Below the pieces are notes generated by a model that saw nothing but the letters and a program-made list of their open reading frames with translations, did no database searches and had not been told where the DNA came from. From NCBI GenBank assembly GCA_951230915.1, contig OX579637.1, positions 27,900,001-27,964,000 on the forward strand: a stretch of DNA of 64,000 nucleotides. The letters are read 5' to 3'. Position numbers and translations under genes: made by a program. Below are positions 1 to 12,700 of this stretch, in pieces; within the stretch, counting starts at the first letter, position 1; the number at the start of each line of letters is the position of its first letter. This stretch comes from Antitrichia curtipendula (taxonomy: Eukaryota > Streptophyta > Bryopsida > Hypnales > Leucodontaceae).

Positions 1-17
1 ATCGAGAAAAAATGCAT

Positions 18-1837
18 AGAAGTTGGAAATTCTCTCTCAATTGCGAATTTCATAAGCGCAATGAGAATGACCAAATTTTGGAATGCCCCACATCAAAACA
101 TGTTGAATTCCACTAGGTCACGGTGCCCTGTATTTTCAAATTTCAAAAGTCCCAAAAGGCATAGAATTCACACGTTGGTGGAAAGGAATAGAAATATATA
201 GAAGTTGGAAATTCTTTTTGCATTGCAGATTTCATGAGCGTATTGACAATGACCAAATTGTGGAATGCCCCACATCAAAACATGTTGAATTCCACTAGCT
301 CACGGTGCCCTGTATTTTCAAATTTCAAAAATCCCAAATGTCATGGAATTCACACGTTCGTGGAACGGATAAAAAATATATAGAAGTTGGAAATTTTTCT
401 TCCATTGCAGATTACATGAGCGCATTGAGAATAACCAAATTTTGGAATGCCCCACATCAAAACATGTTGAATTCCACTAGCCCACGGTGCCCTGTACTTT
501 CAAATTTCAAAAATCCTAAATATCATGGAATTCACACATTGGTTGAGTGGAGAAAAAATACATAGAAGTTGGAAGTTCTCTCTCAATTGCGAATTTCATG
601 AGCGCAATGAGAATGACCAAATTTTGGAATGCCCCACATCAAAACATGTTCAATTCCACTAGGTCACGGTGCCCTGTATTTTCAAATTTCAAAAGTCCCA
701 AAAGGCATAGAATTCACACGTTGGTGGAAAGGAATAGAAATATATAGAAGTTGGAAATTCTTTTTGCATTGCAGATTTCATGAGCGTATTGACAATGACC
801 AAATTGTGGAATGCCCCACATCAAAACATGTTGAATTCCACTAGCTCACGGTGCCCTGTATTTTCAAATTTCAAAAATCCCAAATGTCATGGAATTCACA
901 CGTTCGTGGAACGGATAAAAAATATATAGAAGTTGGAAATTTTTCTTCCATTGCAGATTACATGAGCGCATTGAGAATAACCAAATTTTGGAATGCCCCA
1001 CATCAAAACATGTTGAATTCCACTAGCCCACGGTGCCCTGTACTTTCAAATTTCAAAAATCCTAAATATCATGGAATTCACACATTGGTTGAGTGGAGAA
1101 AAAATACATAGAAGTTGGAAGTTCTCTCTCAATTGCGAATTTCATGAGCGCAATGAGAATGACCAAATTTTGGAATGCCCCACATCAAAACATGTTCAAT
1201 TCCACTAGGTCACGGTGCCCTGTATTTTCAAATTTCAAAAGTCCCAAAAGGCATAGAATTCACACGTTGGTGGAAAGGAATAGAAATATATAGAAGTTGG
1301 AAATTCTTTTTGCATTGCAGATTTCATGAGCGTATTGACAATGACCAAATTGTGGAATGCCCCACATCAAAACATGTTGAATTCCACTAGCCCACGGTGC
1401 CCTGTACTTTCAAATTTCAAAAATCCTAAATATCATGGAATTCACACATTGGTTGAGTGGAGAAAAAATACATAGAAGTTGGAAGTTCTCTCTCAATTGC
1501 GAATTTCATGAGCGCAATGAGAATGACCAAATTTTGGAATGCCCCACATCAAAACATGTTCAATTCCACTAGGTCACGGTGCCCTGTATTTTCAAATTTC
1601 AAAAGTCCCAAAAGGCATAGAATTCACACGTTGGTGGAAAGGAATAGAAATATATAGAAGTTGGAAATTCTTTTTGCATTGCAGATTTCATGAGCGTATT
1701 GACAATGACCAAATTGTGGAATGCCCCACATCAAAACATGTTGAATTCCACTAGCTCACGGTGCCCTGTATTTTCAAATTTCAAAAATCCCAAATGTCAT
1801 GGAATTCACACGTTCGTGGAACGGATAAAAAATATAT
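18..1837. repeat. Trimer HOR (546 bp), two copies, followed by two dimers (364 bp)
   Basis: Three monomer types alternate. The first has ctctctcaattgcg, ctaggtcacgg and aaaaggcatag. The second has cgtattgacaatgacc, aattgtgg, ctagctcacgg and the linker gttcgtggaacgg. The third has cttccattgcagattac, gagaataacc, atcctaaatatc and gttgagtggag. Full trimers run 18-563 and 564-1109. Then come dimers 1110-1473 and 1474-1837; the first dimer ends in a hybrid of types two and three. The three types correspond to monomers 6-8 of the octamer that follows, with small base differences. Confidence 0.9.
1292..1473. repeat. Hybrid monomer joining trimer types two and three
   Basis: The first half carries type-two marks (cgtattgacaatgacc and aattgtgg, diagnostic g at 1352). 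The second half carries type-three marks (ctagcccacgg from 1391, tactttc, atcctaaatatc, gttgagtggag). The switch lies between 1353 and 1391 in the conserved core. This is what an unequal crossover between neighbouring monomers would leave: one monomer lost and a trimer turned into a dimer. Confidence 0.85.
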
Positions 1838-2020
1838 AGAAGTTGAAAATTCTTTTTCCATTGCAGATTTCATGAGCGCATTGAGAATGACCAAATTTTG
1901 GAATGCCCCACATCAAAACATGTTGAATTCCACTAGCCCACGGTGCCCTGTACTTTCAAATTTCAAAAGTCCCAAATGTCATGGAATTCACACGTTGGTG
2001 GAACGGAAAAGAAAATATAT
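1838..2020. repeat. Transitional 183-bp monomer between trimer and octamer zones
   Basis: This is a single monomer starting with agaagttgaaaattc and ending in the 183-bp linker form gaaaagaaaatatat. It stands between the dimer at 1474-1837 and the first octamer, and it replaces the type-three monomer that the trimer would predict at this place. Confidence 0.8.
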
Positions 2021-3478
2021 AGAAGTTGGAAATTCTTTTTCCATTGAAGATTTCATGAGCGCATTGAGAATGACCAAATTTTGGAATGCCCCACATCAAA
2101 ACATGTTGAATTCCACTAGCCCGCGGTGCCCTGTATTTTCAAATTTCAAAAGTCCCAAATGTCATAGAATTCACACGTTGGTGGAACGGAATTGAAATAT
2201 ATAGAAGTTGGAAATTCTTTTTGCATTGCAGATTTTATGAGCGCACTGAGAATGACCAAATTTTGGAATGCCCCACATCAAAACATGTTGAATTCCACAA
2301 GCCCACGGTGCCCTGTACTTTCAAATTTCAAAAGACCCAAATGTCATGGAATTCACACGTTGGTGGAACGGAAAAGAAAATATATAGAGGTTGAAAATTC
2401 TTTTTCCATTGCAGATTTCATGAGCGCATTGAGAATGACCAAATTTTGGAATGGCCCACATCAAAGCATGTTGAATTCCACTAGCCCACGGTGCCCTGTA
2501 CTTTCAAATTTCAAAAATCCCCTATATCATGGAATTCACATGTTGGTTGAATGGAGAAAATATGTACAGAAGTCGGAAATTCTCTCTCAATTGCAGATTT
2601 CATGAGCGCATTGAGAATGACCAAATTTTGGAATGCCCCACATCCAAACATGATGAACTCCACTAGCCCACGGTGCCCTGTATTTTCAAATTTCAAAAGT
2701 CCCAAATGTCATGGAATTCACATGTTGGTTGAATGGAGAAAATATGCATAGAAGTTGGAAATTCTCTCTCAATTGCGAATTTCATGAGCGCAATGAGAAT
2801 GACCAAATTTTGGAATGCCCCACATCAAAACATGTTGAATTCCACTAGCCCACGGTGCCGTGTACTTTGAAATTTCAAAAATCCCAGATGTCATGGAATT
2901 CACACATTGCTTGAATCGAGAAAAAATGCATAGAAGTTGGAAATTCTCTCTCAATTGCGAATTTCATAAGCGCAATGAGAATGACCAAATTTTGGAATGC
3001 CCCACATCAAAACATGTTCAATTCCACTAGGTCACGGTGCCCTGTATTTTCAAATTTCAAAAGTCCCAAAAGGCATAGAATTCACACGTTGGTGGAAAGG
3101 AATAGAAATATATAGAAGTTGGAAATTCTTTTTGCATTGCAGATTTCATGAGCGTATTGACAATGACCAAATTTTGGAATGCCCCACATCAAAACATGTT
3201 GAATTCCACTAGCTCACGGTGCCCTGTATTTTCAAATTTCAAAAATCCCAAATGTCATGGAATTCACACGTTCGTGGAACGGATAAAAAATATATAGAAG
3301 TTGGAAATTTTTCTTCCATTGCAGATTACATGAGCGCATTGAGAATAACCAAATTTTGGAATGCCCCACATCAAAACATGTTGAATTCCACTAGTCCACG
3401 GTGCCCTGTACTTTCAAATTTCAAAAGTCCCAAATGTCATGGAATTCACACGTTGGTGGAACGGAAAAGAAAATATAT
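2021..3478. repeat. Octamer HOR A, copy 1 (1458 bp)
   Basis: Eight monomers start at 2021, 2203, 2386, 2568, 2750, 2932, 3114 and 3296; two are 183 bp, giving 1458 bp. Marks in order are: ctagcccgcgg with linker gaattgaaatatat; bcomposed type with cacaagcccacgg and aaagaccc; agaggttg with aatggcccac and atcccctatatc; agaagtcgg with catccaaacatgatg; ccgtgtactttgaaa with cccagatg; cataagcgc with ctaggtcacgg; gttcgtggaacgg linker; cttccattgcagattac. Copy 1 differs from the later copies by ccattgaaga instead of ccattgcaga near 2047. Monomers 6-8 equal the upstream trimer set. Confidence 0.92.
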
Positions 3479-4936
3479 AGAAGTTGGAAATTCTTTTTCC
3501 ATTGCAGATTTCATGAGCGCATTGAGAATGACCAAATTTTGGAATGCCCCACATCAAAACATGTTGAATTCCACTAGCCCGCGGTGCCCTGTATTTTCAA
3601 ATTTCAAAAGTCCCAAATGTCATAGAATTCACACGTTGGTGGAACGGAATTGAAATATATAGAAGTTGGAAATTCTTTTTGCATTGCAGATTTTATGAGC
3701 GCACTGAGAATGACCAAATTTTGGAATGCCCCACATCAAAACATGTTGAATTCCACAAGCCCACGGTGCCCTGTACTTTCAAATTTCAAAAGACCCAAAT
3801 GTCATGGAATTCACACGTTGGTGGAACGGAAAAGAAAATATATAGAGGTTGAAAATTCTTTTTCCATTGCAGATTTCATGAGCGCATTGAGAATGACCAA
3901 ATTTTGGAATGGCCCACATCAAAGCATGTTGAATTCCACTAGCCCACGGTGCCCTGTACTTTCAAATTTCAAAAATCCCCTATATCATGGAATTCACATG
4001 TTGGTTGAATGGAGAAAATATGTACAGAAGTCGGAAATTCTCTCTCAATTGCAGATTTCATGAGCGCATTGAGAATGACCAAATTTTGGAATGCCCCACA
4101 TCCAAACATGATGAACTCCACTAGCCCACGGTGCCCTGTATTTTCAAATTTCAAAAGTCCCAAATGTCATGGAATTCACATGTTGGTTGAATGGAGAAAA
4201 TATGCATAGAAGTTGGAAATTCTCTCTCAATTGCGAATTTCATGAGCGCAATGAGAATGACCAAATTTTGGAATGCCCCACATCAAAACATGTTGAATTC
4301 CACTAGCCCACGGTGCCGTGTACTTTGAAATTTCAAAAATCCCAGATGTCATGGAATTCACACATTGCTTGAATCGAGAAAAAATGCATAGAAGTTGGAA
4401 ATTCTCTCTCAATTGCGAATTTCATAAGCGCAATGAGAATGACCAAATTTTGGAATGCCCCACATCAAAACATGTTCAATTCCACTAGGTCACGGTGCCC
4501 TGTATTTTCAAATTTCAAAAGTCCCAAAAGGCATAGAATTCACACGTTGGTGGAAAGGAATAGAAATATATAGAAGTTGGAAATTCTTTTTGCATTGCAG
4601 ATTTCATGAGCGTATTGACAATGACCAAATTTTGGAATGCCCCACATCAAAACATGTTGAATTCCACTAGCTCACGGTGCCCTGTATTTTCAAATTTCAA
4701 AAATCCCAAATGTCATGGAATTCACACGTTCGTGGAACGGATAAAAAATATATAGAAGTTGGAAATTTTTCTTCCATTGCAGATTACATGAGCGCATTGA
4801 GAATAACCAAATTTTGGAATGCCCCACATCAAAACATGTTGAATTCCACTAGTCCACGGTGCCCTGTACTTTCAAATTTCAAAAGTCCCAAATGTCATGG
4901 AATTCACACGTTGGTGGAACGGAAAAGAAAATATAT
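3479..4936. repeat. Octamer HOR A, copy 2 (1458 bp)
   Basis: All eight monomer types of copy 1 recur in the same order at a displacement of exactly 1458 bp. Diagnostic variants such as aatggcccacatcaaagcatg, catccaaacatgatg and the ccgtgtactttgaaa patch are preserved. Confidence 0.93.
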
Positions 4937-6312
4937 AGAAGTTGGAAATTCTTTTTCCATTGCAGATTTCATGAGCGCATTGAGAATGACCAAATTTTGG
5001 AATGCCCCACATCAAAACATGTTGAATTCCACTAGCCCGCGGTGCCCTGTATTTTCAAATTTCAAAAGTCCCAAATGTCATAGAATTCACACGTTGGTGG
5101 AACGGAATTGAAATATATAGAAGTTGGAAATTCTTTTTGCATTGCAGATTTTATGAGCGCACTGAGAATGACCAAATTTTGGAATGCCCCACATCAAAAC
5201 ATGTTGAATTCCACAAGCCCACGGTGCCCTGTACTTTCAAATTTCAAAAGACCCAAATGTCATGGAATTCACACGTTGGTGGAACGGAAAAGAAAATATA
5301 TAGAGGTTGAAAATTCTTTTTCCATTGCAGATTTCATGAGCGCATTGAGAATGACCAAATTTTGGAATGGCCCACATCAAAGCATGTTGAATTCCACTAG
5401 CCCACGGTGCCCTGTACTTTCAAATTTCAAAAATCCCCTATATCATGGAATTCACATGTTGGTTGAATGGAGAAAATATGTACAGAAGTCGGAAATTCTC
5501 TCTCAATTGCAGATTTCATGAGCGCATTGAGAATGACCAAATTTTGGAATGCCCCACATCCAAACATGATGAACTCCACTAGCCCACGGTGCCCTGTATT
5601 TTCAAATTTCAAAAGTCCCAAATGTCATGGAATTCACATGTTGGTTGAATGGAGAAAATATGCATAGAAGTTGGAAATTCTCTCTCAATTGCGAATTTCA
5701 TGAGCGCAATGAGAATGACCAAATTTTGGAATGCCCCACATCAAAACATGTTGAATTCCACTAGCCCACGGTGCCGTGTACTTTGAAATTTCAAAAATCC
5801 CAGATGTCATGGAATTCACACATTGCTTGAATCGAGAAAAAATGCATAGAAGTTGGAAATTCTCTCTCAATTGCGAATTTCATAAGCGCAATGAGAATGA
5901 CCAAATTTTGGAATGCCCCACATCAAAACATGTTCAATTCCACTAGGTCACGGTGCCCTGTATTTTCAAATTTCAAAAGTCCCAAAAGGCATAGAATTCA
6001 CACGTTGGTGGAAAGGAATAGAAATATATAGAAGTTGGAAATTCTTTTTGCATTGCAGATTTCATGAGCGTATTGACAATGACCAAATTTTGGAATGCCC
6101 CACATCAAAACATGTTGAATTCCACTAGCTCACGGTGCCCTGTATTTTCAAATTTCAAAAATCCCAAATGTCATGGAATTCACACGTTCGTGGAACGGAT
6201 AAAAAATATATAGAAGTTGGAAATTTTTCTTCCATTGCAGATTACATGAGCGCATTGAGAATAACCAAATTTTGGAATGCCCCACATCAAAACATGTTGA
6301 ATTCCACTAGTT
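4937..6312. repeat. Octamer HOR A, copy 3, last monomer truncated by a switch
   Basis: The copy follows copy 2 at 1458 bp displacement through seven monomers and part of the eighth. It departs near 6311, where ctagttcacgg replaces the ctagtccacgg of copy 2 and the following linker becomes gaaaagaattatat. Confidence 0.9.
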
Positions 6313-7669
6313 CACGGTGCCCTGTATTTTCAAATTTCAAAAGTCCAAAATGTCATGGAATTCACACGTTGGTGGAACGGAAAAGAATTATATAGAAGTT
6401 GAAATTTTTTTTTCCATTGCAGATTTCATGAGCGCATTAAGAATGACCAAATTTTGGAATGCCCCACATCAAAGCATGTTGAATTCCACTAGCCCACGGT
6501 GCCCTGTATTTTCAAATTTCAAAAGTCCCAAATGTCATAAAATTCAGACGTTGGTGGAACGGAATAGAAATATATAGAAGTTGGAAACTGTTTTTGCATT
6601 GCAGATTTCATGAGCGCATTGAGAATGACCAAATTTTCGAATGCCCCACATCAAAACATGTTGAATTCCACTCGCTCACGGTGCCCTGTACTTTCAAATT
6701 TCAAAAATCCCAAATGTCATGGAATTCACACGTAGGTGGAACGGAAAAGAAATATATAGAAGATGGAAATTCTTCTTCCATTGCAGATTACATGAGCGCA
6801 TTGAGAATGACCAAATTATCAAATGCCCCACATCAAAACATGTTGAATTCCACTAGCCCACGGTGCTCTGTATTTTCAAATTTCAAAAGTTCCAATTGTC
6901 ATGGAATTCACACGTTGGTGGAACGGAAAAGAAATATATAGAAGTTGGAAATTCTTCTTCCATTGCAGATTACATGAGCGCATTGAGAATGACCAAATTA
7001 TCAAATGCCCCACATCAAAACATGTTCAATTCCACTAGCCCACGGTGCCCTGTACTTTCAAATTTCAAAAGTCCCAAATGTCATGGAATTCACACGTTGG
7101 TGGAACGGAAAAGAAAATATATAGAAGTTAAAAATTCTTTTTCCATTGCAGATTTCATGAGCGCATTGAGAATGACCAAATTTTGGAATGCCCCACATCA
7201 AAACATGTTGAATTCCACTAGCCCACGGTGCCCTGTACTTTCAAATTTCAAAAATCCTAAATATCATGGAATTCACACATTGGTTGAGTGGAGAAAAAAT
7301 ACATAGAAGTTGGAAGTTCTCTCTCAATTGCGAATTTCATGAGCGCAATGAGAATGACCAAATTTTGGAATGCCCCACATCAAAACATGTTGAATTCCAC
7401 TAGCCCACGGTGCCCTGTACTTTCAAATTTCAAAAGTCCCAAATGTCATGGAATTCACACGTTGGTGGAACGGAAAAGAAAATATATAGAAGTTGGAAAT
7501 TCTTTTTCCATTGAAGATTTCATGAGCGCATTGAGAATGACCAAATTTTGGAATGCCCCACATCAAAACATGTTGAATTCCACTAGCCCGCGGTGCCCTG
7601 TATTTTCAAATTTCAAAAGTCCCAAATGTCATAGAATTCACACGTTGGTGGAACGGAATTGAAATATAT
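6313..7669. repeat. Mixed monomers between octamer A and the next A-like run
   Basis: These monomers carry features not in the octamer: gaaaagaattatat linker with caaagcatg, cataaaattcagacg, ggaaactgtttttgc, attttcgaatgcc, ctcgctcacgg, gtaggtggaacgg, aattatcaaatgcc and aagttccaattgtc. The stretch from about 7300 returns to known types (gttgagtggag linker, then ccattgaaga). Octamer type 2 reappears at 7670, 2551 bp (14 monomers) after its last occurrence. The same order recurs at 11417-12773 because of the 5104-bp duplication. Confidence 0.82.
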
Positions 7670-9494
7670 AGAAGTTGGAAATTCTTTTTGCATTGCAGAT
7701 TTTATGAGCGCACTGAGAATGACCAAATTTTGGAATGCCCCACATCAAAACATGTTGAATTCCACAAGCCCACGGTGCCCTGTACTTTCAAATTTCAAAA
7801 GACCCAAATGTCATGGAATTCACACGTTGGTGGAACGGAAAAGAAAATATATAGAGGTTGAAAATTCTTTTTCCATTGCAGATTTCATGAGCGCATTGAG
7901 AATGACCAAATTTTGGAATGGCCCACATCAAAGCATGTTGAATTCCACTAGCCCACGGTGCCCTGTACTTTCAAATTTCAAAAATCCCCTATATCATGGA
8001 ATTCACATGTTGGTTGAATGGAGAAAATATGTACAGAAGTCGGAAATTCTCTCTCAATTGCAGATTTCATGAGCGCATTGAGAATGACCAAATTTTGGAA
8101 TGCCCCACATCCAAACATGATGAACTCCACTAGCCCACGGTGCCCTGTATTTTCAAATTTCAAAAGTCCCAAATGTCATGGAATTCACATGTTGGTTGAA
8201 TGGAGAAAATATGCATAGAAGTTGGAAATTCTCTCTCAATTGCGAATTTCATGAGCGCAATGAGAATGACCAAATTTTGGAATGCCCCACATCAAAACAT
8301 GTTGAATTCCACTAGCCCACGGTGCCGTGTACTTTGAAATTTCAAAAATCCCAGATGTCATGGAATTCACACATTGCTTGAATCGAGAAAAAATGCATAG
8401 AAGTTGGAAATTCTCTCTCAATTGCGAATTTCATAAGCGCAATGAGAATGACCAAATTTTGGAATGCCCCACATCAAAACATGTTGAATTCCACTAGCCC
8501 ACGGTGCCCTGTATTTTCAAATTTCAAAAATCCCAAATGTCATGGAATTCACACATTGCTTGAATCGAGAAAAAATGCATAGAAGTTGGAAATTCTCTCT
8601 CAATTGCGAATTTCATGAGCGCAATGAGAATGTCCAAATTTTGGAATGCCCCACATCAAAACATGTTGAATTCCACTAGCCCACGGTGCCCTGTACTTTC
8701 AAATTTCAAAAGTCCCAAATGTCATGGAATTCACACGTTGGTGGAACGGAAAAGAAAATATATAGAAGTTGGAAATTCTTTTTCCATTGCAGATTTCATG
8801 AGCGCATTGAGAATGACCAAATTTTGGAATGCCCCACATCAAAACATGTTGAATTCCACAAGCCCACGGTGCCCTGTACTTTCAAATTTCAAAAGACCCA
8901 AATGTCATGGAATTCACACGTTGGTGGAACGGAAAAGAAAATATATAGAGGTTGAAAATTCTTTTTCCATTGCAGATTTCATGAGCGCATTGAGAATGAC
9001 CAAATTTTGGATTGGCCCACATCAAAACATGTTGAATTCCACTAGCCCACGGTGCCCTGTACTTTCAAATTTCAAAAATCCCCTATATCATGGAATTCAC
9101 ATGTTGGTTGAATGGAGAAAATATGTACAGAAGTCGGAAATTCTCTCTGAATTGCAGATTTCATGAGCGCATTGAGAATGACCAAATTTTGGAATGCCCC
9201 ACATCAAAACATGTTGAATCCCACTAGCGCACGGTGCCCTGTATTTTCAAATTTCATAAGTCCCAAATGTCATAGAACTTATACGATGGTTGAATGGAGA
9301 AAAAAATACATAGAAGTTGGAAATTCCCTCCACATTGCAGATTTCATAGGCGCATTGAGAATGACCAAATTATCAAATGCCCCACATCAAAACATGTTAA
9401 ATTCCACTAGCTCACGGTGCCCTGTATTTTCAAATTTCAAAACTCCCAAATGTCATGGAATTCACACATTGGTTGAATGGAGAAAAAATGCATA
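7670..9494. repeat. Octamer-A-like run continuing into B-like and unique monomer types
   Basis: Types 2-5 of octamer A occur at 7670-8396. They are followed by cataagcgc and gaatgtcc monomers, a second type 1/2/3-like run with aattggcccac (near 9010), then monomers with aatcccactagcgcacgg, aatttcataagtcc, gaacttatacgatgg and ccctccacattgcag seen only here and in the right-hand duplicate at 14.3-14.5 kb. Confidence 0.82.
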
Positions 9495-9723
9495 GAAGTT
9501 GGAAATTCTCTCTCAATTGCGAATTTCATGAGCGCAATGAGAATGACCAAATTTTGGAATGCCCCACATCAAAACATGTTGAATTCCACTAGCCCACGGT
9601 GCCGTGTACTTTGAAATTTCAAAAATCCCAGATGTCATGGAATTCACACATTGCTTGAATCGAGAAAAAATGCATAGAAGTTGGAAATTCTCTCTCAATT
9701 GCGAATTTCATAAGCGCAATGAG

Positions 9724-12700
9724 AATGACCAAATTTTGGAATGCCCCACATCAAAACATGTTGAATTCCACTAGCTCACGGTGCCCTGTATTTTCAAATT
9801 TCAAAAATCCCAAATGTCATGGAATTCACACGTTCGTGGAACGGATAAAAAATATATAGAAGTTGGAAATTTTTCTTCCATTGCAGATTACATGAGCGCA
9901 TTGAGAATAACCAAATTTTGGAATGCCCCACATCAAAACATGTTGAATTCCACTAGTCCACGGTGCCCTGTACTTTCAAATTTCAAAAGTCCCAAATGTC
10001 ATGGAATTCACACGTTGGTGGAACGGAAAAGAAAATATATAGAAGTTGGAAATTCTTTTTCCATTGCAGATTTCATGAGCGCATTGAGAATGACCAAATT
10101 TTGGAATGCCCCACATCAAAACATGTTGAATTCCACTAGCCCGCGGTGCCCTGTATTTTCAAATTTCAAAAGTCCCAAATGTCATAGAATTCACACGTTG
10201 GTGGAACGGAATTGAAATATATAGAAGTTGGAAATTCTTTTTGCATTGCAGATTTTATGAGCGCACTGAGAATGACCAAATTTTGGAATGCCCCACATCA
10301 AAACATGTTGAATTCCACAAGCCCACGGTGCCCTGTACTTTCAAATTTCAAAAGACCCAAATGTCATGGAATTCACACGTTGGTGGAACGGAAAAGAAAA
10401 TATATAGAGGTTGAAAATTCTTTTTCCATTGCAGATTTCATGAGCGCATTGAGAATGACCAAATTTTGGAATGGCCCACATCAAAGCATGTTGAATTCCA
10501 CTAGCCCACGGTGCCCTGTACTTTCAAATTTCAAAAATCCCCTATATCATGGAATTCACATGTTGGTTGAATGGAGAAAATATGTACAGAAGTCGGAAAT
10601 TCTCTCTCAATTGCAGATTTCATGAGCGCATTGAGAATGACCAAATTTTGGAATGCCCCACATCCAAACATGATGAACTCCACTAGCCCACGGTGCCCTG
10701 TATTTTCAAATTTCAAAAGTCCCAAATGTCATGGAATTCACATGTTGGTTGAATGGAGAAAATATGCATAGAAGTTGGAAATTCTCTCTCAATTGCGAAT
10801 TTCATGAGCGCAATGAGAATGACCAAATTTTGGAATGCCCCACATCAAAACATGTTGAATTCCACTAGCCCACGGTGCCGTGTACTTTGAAATTTCAAAA
10901 ATCCCAGATGTCATGGAATTCACACATTGCTTGAATCGAGAAAAAATGCATAGAAGTTGGAAATTCTCTCTCAATTGCGAATTTCATAAGCGCAATGAGA
11001 ATGACCAAATTTTGGAATGCCCCACATCAAAACATGTTCAATTCCACTAGGTCACGGTGCCCTGTATTTTCAAATTTCAAAAGTCCCAAAAGGCATAGAA
11101 TTCACACGTTGGTGGAAAGGAATAGAAATATATAGAAGTTGGAAATTCTTTTTGCATTGCAGATTTCATGAGCGTATTGACAATGACCAAATTTTGGAAT
11201 GCCCCACATCAAAACATGTTGAATTCCACTAGCTCACGGTGCCCTGTATTTTCAAATTTCAAAAATCCCAAATGTCATGGAATTCACACGTTCGTGGAAC
11301 GGATAAAAAATATATAGAAGTTGGAAATTTTTCTTCCATTGCAGATTACATGAGCGCATTGAGAATAACCAAATTTTGGAATGCCCCACATCAAAACATG
11401 TTGAATTCCACTAGTTCACGGTGCCCTGTATTTTCAAATTTCAAAAGTCCAAAATGTCATGGAATTCACACGTTGGTGGAACGGAAAAGAATTATATAGA
11501 AGTTGAAATTTTTTTTTCCATTGCAGATTTCATGAGCGCATTAAGAATGACCAAATTTTGGAATGCCCCACATCAAAGCATGTTGAATTCCACTAGCCCA
11601 CGGTGCCCTGTATTTTCAAATTTCAAAAGTCCCAAATGTCATAAAATTCAGACGTTGGTGGAACGGAATAGAAATATATAGAAGTTGGAAACTGTTTTTG
11701 CATTGCAGATTTCATGAGCGCATTGAGAATGACCAAATTTTCGAATGCCCCACATCAAAACATGTTGAATTCCACTCGCTCACGGTGCCCTGTACTTTCA
11801 AATTTCAAAAATCCCAAATGTCATGGAATTCACACGTAGGTGGAACGGAAAAGAAATATATAGAAGATGGAAATTCTTCTTCCATTGCAGATTACATGAG
11901 CGCATTGAGAATGACCAAATTATCAAATGCCCCACATCAAAACATGTTGAATTCCACTAGCCCACGGTGCTCTGTATTTTCAAATTTCAAAAGTTCCAAT
12001 TGTCATGGAATTCACACGTTGGTGGAACGGAAAAGAAATATATAGAAGTTGGAAATTCTTCTTCCATTGCAGATTACATGAGCGCATTGAGAATGACCAA
12101 ATTATCAAATGCCCCACATCAAAACATGTTCAATTCCACTAGCCCACGGTGCCCTGTACTTTCAAATTTCAAAAGTCCCAAATGTCATGGAATTCACACG
12201 TTGGTGGAACGGAAAAGAAAATATATAGAAGTTAAAAATTCTTTTTCCATTGCAGATTTCATGAGCGCATTGAGAATGACCAAATTTTGGAATGCCCCAC
12301 ATCAAAACATGTTGAATTCCACTAGCCCACGGTGCCCTGTACTTTCAAATTTCAAAAATCCTAAATATCATGGAATTCACACATTGGTTGAGTGGAGAAA
12401 AAATACATAGAAGTTGGAAGTTCTCTCTCAATTGCGAATTTCATGAGCGCAATGAGAATGACCAAATTTTGGAATGCCCCACATCAAAACATGTTGAATT
12501 CCACTAGCCCACGGTGCCCTGTACTTTCAAATTTCAAAAGTCCCAAATGTCATGGAATTCACACGTTGGTGGAACGGAAAAGAAAATATATAGAAGTTGG
12601 AAATTCTTTTTCCATTGAAGATTTCATGAGCGCATTGAGAATGACCAAATTTTGGAATGCCCCACATCAAAACATGTTGAATTCCACTAGCCCGCGGTGC

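Larger units (their letters stand above)
4620..9723. repeat. 5104-bp segmental tandem duplication, left copy (28 monomers)
   Basis: The block recurs at +5104 bp. Its left limit is set by the last mismatch going leftwards: cgtattgaca at 4611-4620 against caatgagaa at the matching place, so identity begins at 4620/9724. The block contains octamer A sequence, then monomers with aattatcaaatgcc, aagttccaattgtc, attccctccacattg and gaatgtcc. All landmark variants I compared match the right copy except a four-base patch at 8327-8354. The copies are therefore recent relative to the surrounding divergence. Confidence 0.9.

Noticed and set aside
181..200. TATA-like aaatatatag strings as promoters
   Set aside because: They occur once in most monomers as part of the linker and have no associated gene.
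351..372. CENP-B box
   Set aside because: The pattern nTTCGnnnnAnnCGGGn is not met in any linker variant I examined; only a partial likeness exists.
2769..2954. Recurrent minus-strand frames of about 61 codons starting MRENFQ
   Set aside because: They are the reverse reading of one monomer class and recur with it; no start context, length or composition suggests a gene.
8615..9166. 183-codon open frame, with an identical copy at 13719-14270
   Set aside because: Identity between the copies comes from the 5104-bp duplication. The frame stays open because two 183-bp monomers follow each other.
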